Shown: positions 7,825-14,485 of the stretch, piece after piece
How positions within the stretch are numbered: position 1 is the first letter of the stretch
Layout: each line of letters opens with the position of its first letter
DNA from: Tepidimonas sp. UBA997
GTDB lineage: Bacteria > Pseudomonadota > Gammaproteobacteria > Burkholderiales > Burkholderiaceae_C
Length of the DNA stretch: 17,290 nucleotides
Direction of reading: 5' to 3'
NCBI GenBank assembly: GCA_002291945.1
Contig: DBAZ01000056.1
Coordinates: 1-17,290, forward strand
Program-made: the position numbers and the translations under genes
The notes under the pieces: model-generated
Database searches by the model: none
What the model was told of the DNA's origin: nothing
Seen by the model: only the letters and a program-made list of their open reading frames with translations

Positions 7825-9174
7825 TCATCGGGTAGCGGCCGTTGCCTCCTCCAGTGCTGAGGTCAAAGCCACGGCCAGTTTGTCGACTATCGCCTCCAGT
7901 TCCTCGTTGCTTGCAATGAAGGGCGGCGCCAGCAACACATGATCACCGCAACGCCCATCGACGGTTCCCCCCATCGGATAGACCATCAAACCTTCAGCCA
8001 TGGCCTGGGCCTTGAGCCGCGCATGCAGGCGTAAAGTGGGATCGAACCAGGCCTTGGTGGACCGGTCGCGAACCAGCTCAATCCCCCAAAATAGGCCGCG
8101 CCCCCGGATTTCGCCGACATGCGGATGATCGTCCAGGCGCTGGTGCAGGCAACGCTGAAGATGAAGACCCGCCTGCCGGACCCGAGGCAGGAGTTGATCG
8201 CGGTGCATCACCTGCTGGACCGCCAATGCAGCCGCACAAGCCACCGCGTGGCCCAGATAGGTGTGACCATGCTGAAAGAAGCCACTTCCCTGACGCATGG
8301 CATGAACCAGATGGGACTGCACCAGGACAGCTCCGATTGGCTGGTATCCACCCCCCAGCCCCTTTGCGATGGTGAGCAAGTCCGGTACGACCCCCTCTTG
8401 TTCGCAGGCATGCAGGCTTCCCGTACGCCCCATGCCGCACATCACTTCGTCCAGAATCAGCAAAATCCCGTGACGGTCACACAGTTCCCGAACGCCCTTG
8501 AAATAACCTGGCACCGGCATCAGGACACCGGCGGTTGCGCCGCCCACGGTTTCTGCCACGAAAGCCATGACGTTGCCGGAACCCAGACGCTCGATCGTGT
8601 CGGACAACTCCTGCACCAGCCTCTGGCCATAGGCCTCAGGGGTTTCACCTTCCTGCCTGTCGCGGTATTCGTAGCACGGGGACACATGGGTCACGTCAAT
8701 CAGCAGAGGTTGGAACTGGGCTCGGCGCCAGACATGGCCACCGACCGCCAATGCTCCCAGGGTGTTGCCGTGATAACTCTGTCGGCGCCCAATGACATGA
8801 CAACGCTGGGGCTGTCCGATCTCGACAACATACTGGCGGGCCATTTTGAGCGCGGCTTCAACCGCTTCCGAACCCCCGCTGACGAAGTACACGTGACTCA
8901 TGGCGGACGGTGCGGTAGCGATGAGCTGATCGGCCAGCGCTTCGGCCACCTCGGTGGTGAAAAACCCGGTATGGGCATACGCCAGTTGATCGATCTGACG
9001 ATGCATGGCAGCCCTGACTTCTGGGTGACCATGCCCGAGGCAGGACACGGCCGCCCCCCCGGAGGCATCAATGTAACGCTTGCCCTGTGAGTCCACGAGG
9101 TAAACCCCCTCACCACGCACGGCGACGGGCGGGCGCTGCTGAAGCTGACGATGGAATACGCGGCTGTCCTGCAT
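7825..9174 (-). CDS. Class III PLP-dependent aminotransferase
   Basis: This enzyme transfers an amino group between an amino donor and a keto acid using pyridoxal phosphate. It has 449 residues, typical for class III (subgroup II) omega-aminotransferases. Visible motifs are the N-terminal LVDSQGKRYIDASGGAAVSC, the phosphate-binding FVSGGSEAVEAALK (about 97-110), SYHGNTLGA (about 133-141), AETVGGATAGV (about 207-217), the cofactor aspartate D242 in LILDEVMCGMGRTG and the Schiff-base lysine K271 in TIAKGLGGGYQPIGA. The frame stays open for 75 codons upstream, but the ATG at 9174 has AGGAGT 7 nt before it and begins the family homology. It diverges from the DadA-like dehydrogenase and is followed on the same strand by the TAXI-TRAP genes, so its substrate is probably what that transporter brings in. 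The exact substrate cannot be read; it may be a beta-, gamma- or omega-amino acid. Confidence 0.92.
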   Translation of the reverse strand: MQDSRVFHRQLQQRPPVAVRGEGVYLVDSQGKRYIDASGGAAVSCLGHGHPEVRAAMHRQIDQLAYAHTGFFTTEVAEALADQLIATAPSAMSHVYFVSGGSEAVEAALKMARQYVVEIGQPQRCHVIGRRQSYHGNTLGALAVGGHVWRRAQFQPLLIDVTHVSPCYEYRDRQEGETPEAYGQRLVQELSDTIERLGSGNVMAFVAETVGGATAGVLMPVPGYFKGVRELCDRHGILLILDEVMCGMGRTGSLHACEQEGVVPDLLTIAKGLGGGYQPIGAVLVQSHLVHAMRQGSGFFQHGHTYLGHAVACAAALAVQQVMHRDQLLPRVRQAGLHLQRCLHQRLDDHPHVGEIRGRGLFWGIELVRDRSTKAWFDPTLRLHARLKAQAMAEGLMVYPMGGTVDGRCGDHVLLAPPFIASNEELEAIVDKLAVALTSALEEATAATR

Positions 9175-9320
9175 GAGCTCGACTCCTGAAAATCCCTTGA
9201 GTGTAGGAGTCCGGGCCGGGCAGGCATCATGCCAAATGCGTCGGCATCCATCCATTTGGCTTATGGCTCTGTGGCCGATCGGCATGCCACAACAGCCACA
9301 TTTTCCATCACAGTCGTGGC
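9175..9320. promoter_or_regulatory. Divergent aminotransferase/dehydrogenase control region with nested dyads
   Basis: These 146 bp separate two divergent catabolic genes. Besides the SD-pairing repeat it holds GCCAAATG (9231-9238) and CATTTGGC (9253-9260), an 8-bp perfect inverted repeat with half-site centres 22 bp apart. It also holds ATGCC-N9-GGCAT (9229-9247) and GGCATCATGCC (9223-9233). The nearby LysR gene is the natural candidate regulator. No convincing -35/-10 pair was found for either gene. Confidence 0.6.
9181..9211 (-). promoter_or_regulatory. Inverted repeat able to pair with the aminotransferase SD
   Basis: On the minus strand GACTCCT (9205-9211) is followed 17 nt later by its exact complement AGGAGTC (9181-9187), which contains the AGGAGT SD site (9182-9187) of the aminotransferase. 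In RNA this gives a 7-bp stem that hides the SD. Confidence 0.6.
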
Positions 9321-10619
9321 ATGGCAAAACATTCCACTTCTCCCGGCCATGTCGTGGTCGTGGGCGCAGGCATCGTGGGTCTGGGTACCGCCTGGGCATT
9401 GGCTCGAGACGGCTGGCGAGTCACCGTGGTCGATCGGGATCAGCCGGGCTCCGGCGCCAGTGGGGGCAATGGTGCCCAACTGAGTTATTCCTACGTGCAG
9501 CCGCTGGCTGACCCGGGTATCTGGGCGCAGTTGCCCCAATTACTGCTAGCGCGTGATTCACCCCTGCGTTTTCGACTCCAGGCCGATCCGGCGCAGTGGG
9601 CCTGGCTGACAGCGTTCTTGCTGGCTTGTCGGGGTTCTGTCTCGCGCCAGACCACTGGACAACTGCTGAAGCTCGCGGCCAGCAGCCGACAGATTTTCGA
9701 AACGATGCAGCAGGAGGAAGGCCTGGTCTGCGATTTTTCAGCCAGTGGCAAACTGGTGCTCTATACCGATGCGGCAAGCCTTGAGCGTGCACGACGCCAA
9801 ATGGACATCCAGCAGTCGCTGGGAGGTGCCCTTCAACGGCTTGTTTCACCCGATGCGTGCGTGCATGTGGAGCCTGCACTCGCTCAATATGCCAGGCACA
9901 TGGCGGGGGGCATTTACACCCCGAGCGAATGCGCCGTGGACTGTGAAGCCGTTTGCCAAGCCCTGCATCAACGACTGAGCCAGCACGGCGTTCGTTTTTG
10001 GCTGGGCCAACCCGTCCGGGGCTGGGTATCGGACGCCCAACAGGTGCGAGCCATCCAACTGGAGGAGCAGCATCTGGAGGCTGATGCTTTTGTGCTGGCG
10101 GCGGGCACCGGCTCTGTAGCGCTGGCGCGGCACTGGGGGGTGCGGCTGCCGATCTATCCCCTCAAAGGGTACAGCATCACGCTCCCGCTGACAGAGGATC
10201 AAAGGGTTCATGCGCCACGCGTGAGCATCACCGATCTATCGCGAAAAATGGTGGTGGCCCGACTCGGCAACCGCCTGCGCGTGGCCGGGATGGTTGAACT
10301 CGTGGGCGAAAACCGGGCGATCGATCCCGCGCGCATCGCGTTGCTTCAATCCGCCACGCGGCAGATCTTTCCCGGCTTGTCCTGCAGGGAGGCCGACATC
10401 CAGCCCTGGGCGGGGTTGCGCCCTGCCACTCCGCGGGGTCTGCCTTGGGTCGGCCGCCATCCGGCGCTGCCCGCCAACCTCTGCCTCAACACGGGCCATG
10501 GTGCCCTGGGCCTGACTTTGTCCATGGGCAGCGCAGAGATCGTCCGCCAAACTCTCAGGCACTGGAAGTCAGGCCCAGCGGGCCCACGGCTTGCAGTGCC
10601 TGCTGCATGCAGCGCGTGA
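9321..10619 (+). CDS. FAD-dependent D-amino-acid dehydrogenase-like oxidoreductase (DadA family)
   Basis: It probably oxidises a D-amino acid or related secondary amine to an imino/keto product and passes electrons to the membrane quinone pool, as DadA does. It has 432 residues, the same length as E. coli DadA. The FAD Rossmann motif VVVVGAGIVGLGTAWALARDGWRVTVVDRD is at 11-40 with GxGxxG at 15-20. DadA-like features follow in order: GGNGAQLSYSYVQPLA, VEPALAQYARHMAGGIY, the PLKGYSITLPL stretch, GLRPATPRGLPWVGR and the C-terminal NTGHGALGLTLSMGSA that closes the FAD site. The ATG at 9321 gives family homology from residue 10, though no SD is evident. Divergent to the aminotransferase; its last 65 bp overlap the converging LysR gene. 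The substrate could be a D-amino acid, sarcosine-type or opine-type compound. Confidence 0.9.
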   Translation: MAKHSTSPGHVVVVGAGIVGLGTAWALARDGWRVTVVDRDQPGSGASGGNGAQLSYSYVQPLADPGIWAQLPQLLLARDSPLRFRLQADPAQWAWLTAFLLACRGSVSRQTTGQLLKLAASSRQIFETMQQEEGLVCDFSASGKLVLYTDAASLERARRQMDIQQSLGGALQRLVSPDACVHVEPALAQYARHMAGGIYTPSECAVDCEAVCQALHQRLSQHGVRFWLGQPVRGWVSDAQQVRAIQLEEQHLEADAFVLAAGTGSVALARHWGVRLPIYPLKGYSITLPLTEDQRVHAPRVSITDLSRKMVVARLGNRLRVAGMVELVGENRAIDPARIALLQSATRQIFPGLSCREADIQPWAGLRPATPRGLPWVGRHPALPANLCLNTGHGALGLTLSMGSAEIVRQTLRHWKSGPAGPRLAVPAACSA

Positions 10620-11481
10620 AGTATCGCAAGGTCTGCGAACTGGGCCGCTGGGCCGAACGCACCATCTGAACGGGTACATCGATCGACGGCACGAGCTTGA
10701 GCACGTCCACGCGACGACGGTCTGCCGAAGCGGCGGTGCAGGATTCGACGAGTGCCACCCCGACCCCGTGATGCGCCAGCGCGAGCGCCACATGGTAGGT
10801 CTGCACCGTCGCGACGATGTCGAGCTGAGCCTGGCTCTCGTTGATGGTTTGCGACAGTAGAGTCCCGAGCGGGTCCTGGGCGTCGAGTGCAATCACGGGC
10901 AGGCCCGACAACCTCGACAGCTCGACTTCACCCTGCCGCACCCAACTGGCGGGCAGCAACCCACGCGGTGCCACACAGACCATCGAACGATTACCCAGCG
11001 ACTCCACTGTCAGGGCCGGATGCGGCGGCACGCTGAACACATAGCCGACATCGGCCTCCTGCAGAACCAGCGCCGAGACGATCTGCGGTGAATGCAGAGC
11101 CTGATGGTGAACCACCACAGATGGATGTTTCTGACGGAACAGTTGCATGGCCCGCGGCATGACTTCGTAGCTGAGCGCCAGCACCGTCAGGACATGCAGT
11201 TCGTGCTGGCTGCGCCCGGCCCGCAGGTTGGCCGACAGCCGCTGCACTTCGTCCAACTGCTTGAACAGTCGTTCGACGTGCGGGTATAGCGCCTGCGCTT
11301 CGACGGTCGGACGCAGGCGTCCACCGACCCGCTGGAACAGAGGAAAACCCAACTGCAATTCGGCATGCTGCAGCGTCCGGCTGACGGCGGGCTGGGTCAC
11401 ATGCATCATGCGGGCTGCGGCGCTGACGCTGCCGGTGAGCATCACGGCATTGAAGACCTCAATGTGCCGCAGTCGCACCAC
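10555..11481 (-). CDS. LysR family transcriptional regulator
   Basis: A DNA-binding regulator with 308 residues, the standard LTTR size. The N-terminal winged helix-turn-helix spans about 1-60, with SVSAAARMMHVTQPAVSRTLQHAELQLGFPLFQR. A linker and periplasmic-binding-protein-like effector domain (about 90-290) follow. By memory the start (HIEVFNAVMLTGSVSAAAR) resembles the OccR/NocR opine-regulator style, which would fit a DadA-like target, but this is not verified. The start is a GTG at 11481 whose G is the last base of the ylqF TAG stop (TAGTG); a second GTG follows immediately. The gene sits at the end of the HAD-ylqF run, so it may be expressed by read-through. It converges on the dehydrogenase with a 65-bp overlap. 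Likely target: the dyad-rich region at 9175-9320. Confidence 0.93.
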   Translation of the reverse strand: MVRLRHIEVFNAVMLTGSVSAAARMMHVTQPAVSRTLQHAELQLGFPLFQRVGGRLRPTVEAQALYPHVERLFKQLDEVQRLSANLRAGRSQHELHVLTVLALSYEVMPRAMQLFRQKHPSVVVHHQALHSPQIVSALVLQEADVGYVFSVPPHPALTVESLGNRSMVCVAPRGLLPASWVRQGEVELSRLSGLPVIALDAQDPLGTLLSQTINESQAQLDIVATVQTYHVALALAHHGVGVALVESCTAASADRRRVDVLKLVPSIDVPVQMVRSAQRPSSQTLRYFTRCMQQALQAVGPLGLTSSA

Positions 11482-12413
11482 TAGCCCCCGCGTCGGGCCG
11501 CGAGTCGGGCCTTGCGCTCAGCCGCGCGTTCGGCTTCGTCCTCGAGCGCGGCCTTGAGCCAGAGGGTGTACTCGGGGGGCGTTTCCAGCGTGATGCGACC
11601 CAGCGCACCGCTGCGAAAATCGGTCAGCAGGGCTTCGGCGGCTTTGGGCATGTTCAAACGCCCCCCCGGCAACAAGGCCCCGCGCTTGCGGCCTATGGCT
11701 GCGAGCAGTTCGTCGTCATGCTTGGCGGCCACTACATCGACTGGCCAACCCCAGCGGTAACGGGCTTCCAACTGGGCCGGATAGGCCGCCCGCAAGGGCT
11801 TGAGCAATTCGAGCGCGACTTCTTCCTCGTCGTACGCATTGCGGCCCACGGCGCCACTGGCCGCGAGGTGGTAGCCGCTTTGCGGCACGATGATCTTGGG
11901 CCAGAGCACGCCGGGCGTGTCGTACAGGTAAAAATCGTCGGCCAGCGCAATGCGCTGCTCCTGCTGGGTGACGCCCGCTTCGTCGCCCGTGCGGGCGGCG
12001 CGCTTGCCCACCAGCGTGTTGATCAGGGTGGATTTGCCGACATTGGGGATGCCACCGATCAGCACCCGCATCGGCTTGACCATGCCGCCGCGCTGCGGGG
12101 CCAGTTCAAAACAGGCCCGGATCAGGGCTCGGGCTGGTGCCGTCGTGCCCGCATCCAGAGCCATGGCTTGCGTACCGGGGAGGCTGTTGTAATGCGTCAG
12201 CCACTGCTCGGTTCGGAGCGGATCGGCCAAGTCCTGCTTGTTGAGCACCTTGAGGGTCGGTTTGCCTTCGGTGATCTGGGCCAGCATCGGGTTGGCACTC
12301 GATCCCGGCAGGCGCGCATCGAGCATTTCGATCAGGACATCGATGCCCTTGATGCGCTCCAGCATGGCCTTGCGGGTCGCATGCATGTGCCCGGGAAACC
12401 ACTGGACAGTCAT
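11481..12413 (-). CDS. ylqF: YlqF/RbgA-type ribosome biogenesis GTPase
   Basis: A circularly permuted GTPase expected to assist late maturation of the large ribosomal subunit. The 310 residues start MTVQWFPGHMHATRKAM. The permuted motif order is visible: DARLPGSSANP (about 32-42), G4 NKQD at 58-61, G1 GIPNVGKST at 121-129, G2 threonine in GVTQQ at about 149 and G3 DTPG at 165-168. A basic helical C-terminus ends AERKARLAARRGG. The frame stays open 46 codons upstream into the HAD gene; the ATG at 12413 begins the conserved FPGHM start and is chosen although no SD is seen. It follows the HAD gene by 17 nt and overlaps the LysR start by 1 nt, so the three are probably one transcript. Confidence 0.94.
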   Translation of the reverse strand: MTVQWFPGHMHATRKAMLERIKGIDVLIEMLDARLPGSSANPMLAQITEGKPTLKVLNKQDLADPLRTEQWLTHYNSLPGTQAMALDAGTTAPARALIRACFELAPQRGGMVKPMRVLIGGIPNVGKSTLINTLVGKRAARTGDEAGVTQQEQRIALADDFYLYDTPGVLWPKIIVPQSGYHLAASGAVGRNAYDEEEVALELLKPLRAAYPAQLEARYRWGWPVDVVAAKHDDELLAAIGRKRGALLPGGRLNMPKAAEALLTDFRSGALGRITLETPPEYTLWLKAALEDEAERAAERKARLAARRGG

Positions 12414-12430
12414 GGGGGTCTGGTCGCGGT

Positions 12431-13090
12431 TCAGGCGTGGGCGAGCAGCCAGTCCCGCAGTTGCGGCACGGAATGCGCCACAAACCGGGGCTGGAAGGGC
12501 GCGAATGCGTCGTGGTCGTGTGCGCCGTAGCTCACGCCCACGCTGGCACACCCGGCGTTGACGGCCATCTGGAGGTCGTGGGTGGTGTCGCCTATCATCA
12601 GGGTGCGCTCGGGCGTCACGCCAAACTCGCGCATGAGTTCGTGCAGCATCAGGGGGTGCGGCTTGCCGGCGGTTTCGTCCGCCGTCCGGGAGCCGTCAAA
12701 CACGCCCTGCAGCGCCACCATGCGCAGGGTCTCGTCGAGCCCGCGGCGGCTTTTGCCGGTGGCGACGGCCAGCCAGTGATGGCGCTGGCGCAGGTCGGCC
12801 AGCAGCGGCAGCACGCCCTGAAACAGGCTCAGATCGTTCTGATGCGCCAGGTAGTGGTGACGGTAGCGCTCGCCCAACTGGGGGTATTTTTCCGCCGGCA
12901 CATCGGGGGCGGCATGGGCGAGCGCCTGCATCAAGCCCATACCGATGACCCAGGCGGCCTGCTGCGTCGAAGGCTCTTGGCCCCCGACGTCGCGCACGGC
13001 GGCCTGGATGCAGCGCACGATGATGGCGGTGGAGTCGTACAGCGTGCCGTCCCAGTCGAAGGCAATCAGGTCAAATTGTCGTGGCCGCAT
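12431..13090 (-). CDS. HAD superfamily hydrolase, phosphoglycolate-phosphatase-like
   Basis: A small-molecule phosphatase of the HAD (Gph/PGMB-like) group. It has 219 residues. Motif I is FDWDGTLYDS with nucleophile D12 and acid D14. A helical cap (about 20-85) follows. Motif II is VATGKS with T111. Motif III lysine K143 is in ETAGKPHP. Motif IV is MIGDTTHDLQMA with D168 and D172. The exact substrate cannot be told; phosphoglycolate is the default guess for this subfamily. The open frame extends 76 codons upstream across the H-NS-like gene and its terminator, so the ATG at 13090 is chosen. It lies only 21 nt after the terminator stem of the preceding gene and 17 nt ahead of ylqF, and has no clear SD. 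Confidence 0.92.
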   Translation of the reverse strand: MRPRQFDLIAFDWDGTLYDSTAIIVRCIQAAVRDVGGQEPSTQQAAWVIGMGLMQALAHAAPDVPAEKYPQLGERYRHHYLAHQNDLSLFQGVLPLLADLRQRHHWLAVATGKSRRGLDETLRMVALQGVFDGSRTADETAGKPHPLMLHELMREFGVTPERTLMIGDTTHDLQMAVNAGCASVGVSYGAHDHDAFAPFQPRFVAHSVPQLRDWLLAHA

Positions 13091-13111
13091 GGTGCTTGAG
13101 CTTGCAAAAGC

Positions 13112-13134
13112 AAAGGGCGCACGGTGCGCCCTTT
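13112..13134 (-). terminator. Intrinsic terminator of the H-NS-like gene
   Basis: AAAGGGCGCA and TGCGCCCTTT form a perfect 10-bp stem with a 3-nt loop, 23 nt after the H-NS-like stop. The minus-strand tail is TTTGCTTTTGC. The same symmetrical stem would also work for plus-strand transcripts, but no gene ends there on that strand. Confidence 0.85.
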
Positions 13135-13157
13135 GGAAGCGTAACGCCGACCGCTCG

Positions 13158-13457
13158 TCAGATGCGGAAGGCTTCGATGTCCGCGCCTTCGGCCAGCGCG
13201 GCCTTGACCCATTCGGGCTTGCGACCGGGGCCGCCCGACCACAGTTCACCGTTCGGGCCACGGTATTTGGGGGCCGACTTGGATTTAGCCACCGGCTTCT
13301 TGCCGGATTGACCGCCAAGATCTTCCAGGGTAATTCCGTATTCTTTCATTTGAGCCTTGATGTCGGCAATCAGTTGGGCCAGTTCCTGCTTGCGCACCTG
13401 TTCGGCCTGCGCCATCAGGGCTTGGGCTTGGGAGACGAGCTCAGAATAAGTAGCCAT
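13158..13457 (-). CDS. H-NS family nucleoid-associated protein
   Basis: A 99-residue DNA-bridging and silencing protein of the short H-NS type common in Burkholderiales. The N-terminal helical oligomerisation part (about 3-40: SELVSQAQALMAQAEQVRKQELAQLIADIK) is followed by a lysine-rich linker (about 50-63: QSGKKPVAKSKSAP). The H-NS DNA-binding module KYRGPNGELWSGGPGRKPEWV is at about 64-84, with the loop PGRKP where many relatives have RGRxP. The ATG at 13457 has AAGGA 6 nt upstream, and the upstream 35 bp are AT-rich. It lies between rluC and the HAD gene with its own terminator, so it looks like an independent unit within the run. Nearby composition gives no sign that it came with foreign DNA. 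Confidence 0.93.
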   Translation of the reverse strand: MATYSELVSQAQALMAQAEQVRKQELAQLIADIKAQMKEYGITLEDLGGQSGKKPVAKSKSAPKYRGPNGELWSGGPGRKPEWVKAALAEGADIEAFRI

Positions 13458-13463
13458 GGTACA

Positions 13464-13468
13464 TCCTT
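13464..13468 (-). promoter_or_regulatory. Ribosome binding site of the H-NS-like gene
   Basis: AAGGA on the minus strand, 6 nt before the ATG at 13457. Confidence 0.75.
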
Positions 13469-13482
13469 CAAAAAATTATCAC

Positions 13483-13505
13483 CCGATTTTAATCAAAAAA
13501 ATCGG
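13483..13505 (-). terminator. AT-rich hairpin over the rluC stop, weak terminator candidate
   Basis: CCGATTTT and AAAATCGG form an 8-bp stem with a 7-nt loop. On the minus strand it covers the rluC stop codon and is followed by GTGATAATTTTTT. The stem is weak and the U-run is displaced by 7 nt. The same bases must also hold the H-NS-like promoter, so termination is uncertain. Confidence 0.35.
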
Positions 13506-14485
13506 TGAAGGTTGCCCCACTGCAGCAATGCATTGGGCAACGGGGCCTCTAGGCTGATTTCTCGGTCATCGGCCGGATGGCGAAATTTCAATTGCCAAGC
13601 GTGCAAAAACATACGGCTCAATCCCGACCGACTCAATACTCGGTTCAGGACGAAATCACCATATTTATCATCACCCGCAATCGGGTGGCCGCCATGCGCC
13701 AAGTGGACTCGAATCTGATGCGTTCGACCCGTTTTGATCGTCACGGCCAATAGCGTCATGGACTGGGTTGAACCAGACTCCAGCAGAGGCACATGGACAC
13801 CACCGAGCACCCGGATCAGTGACAACGAGCGCATGGCATCCGGATGGTCTGCCGCGGTGACGCGGACACGTCGCTCCCCGTCGGGCAACAAGTACTTCTG
13901 CAAGGGAGCATCCACGACTTTGCGGCTTGTCGGCCAGTCACCCACCACCAGCGCGAGGTAGGTCTTGACCGTGGAACGCTCCCGAAACTGATCTTGCAAC
14001 TGCCGCAAAGCGCTCTTCTTTTTGGCGATCAGCAGAATGCCGCTGGTTTCACGGTCCAGACGATGCACCAGTTCCAGCAGTTTGGCATCGGGGCGAGCCT
14101 GGCGCAGTTGCTCGATCACACCGAAAGACACCCCGCTGCCCCCATGCACCGCCACCCCGGCCGGCTTGTCGATGGCCAGCAGGGATTCGTCTTCAAACAG
14201 CAGCGGGAACTCGCGCGCGGGTGCGGGCGGCGCATCGGCCGGTGCCGGCTCGCTCATGCGCAACGGCGGAATGCGCAACACATCGCCCGCCTGGACGCGG
14301 GTGTCGGCCTGCACGCGCCCCTTGTTCAAACGCACTTCCCCGGAGCGGATGACGCGATAAATCAGCGTCTTGGGCACCCCTTTGAGTTCCCGAAACAGGT
14401 AGTTGTCGAGGCGTTGTCCGTCGGACTCGGCGTCAACCTGCAAATGCCGAACCGACGGCGGGGGGCAAGACACAGAAGAGGCCAT
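13493..14485 (-). CDS. rluC: 23S rRNA pseudouridine synthase RluC
   Basis: This enzyme isomerises specific uridines of 23S rRNA (955, 2504 and 2580 in E. coli) to pseudouridine. It has 330 residues. An S4-like RNA-binding domain is at about 20-75 (GQRLDNYLFRELKGVPKTLIYR and VRLNKGRV). The RluA-type catalytic domain follows, with LAIDKPAGVAVHGG at about 103-116 and the signature HRLDRETSG at 141-149, whose aspartate D144 is the catalytic residue. TIKTGRTHQIRVHLAHGGHPIAGDDKYG supplies the later family motifs. The open frame starts at a TTG at 14497; the ATG at 14485 is preferred, though neither has an SD. It diverges from rne, as rluC does in E. coli, which supports RluC over RluA or RluD. Confidence 0.94.
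   Translation of the reverse strand: MASSVSCPPPSVRHLQVDAESDGQRLDNYLFRELKGVPKTLIYRVIRSGEVRLNKGRVQADTRVQAGDVLRIPPLRMSEPAPADAPPAPAREFPLLFEDESLLAIDKPAGVAVHGGSGVSFGVIEQLRQARPDAKLLELVHRLDRETSGILLIAKKKSALRQLQDQFRERSTVKTYLALVVGDWPTSRKVVDAPLQKYLLPDGERRVRVTAADHPDAMRSLSLIRVLGGVHVPLLESGSTQSMTLLAVTIKTGRTHQIRVHLAHGGHPIAGDDKYGDFVLNRVLSRSGLSRMFLHAWQLKFRHPADDREISLEAPLPNALLQWGNLHRFF

Noticed and set aside
8119..9090. 323-codon plus-strand frame over the aminotransferase
   Set aside because: Shadow of the class III aminotransferase; no motifs and no ribosome binding site context.
9175..9399. Cys-rich upstream extension (CHDCDGKCGCCG) of the aminotransferase, possible metal site
   Set aside because: It runs through the divergent promoter region and into the dehydrogenase gene; the ATG at 9174 has a proper SD and begins the homology.
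12414..12551. 46-codon upstream extension of YlqF
   Set aside because: It overlaps the HAD gene; the family start is MTVQWFPGHM.
13091..13318. 76-codon upstream extension of the HAD hydrolase
   Set aside because: It crosses the H-NS-like gene and its terminator in antisense-like composition; HAD homology begins at the ATG at 13090.
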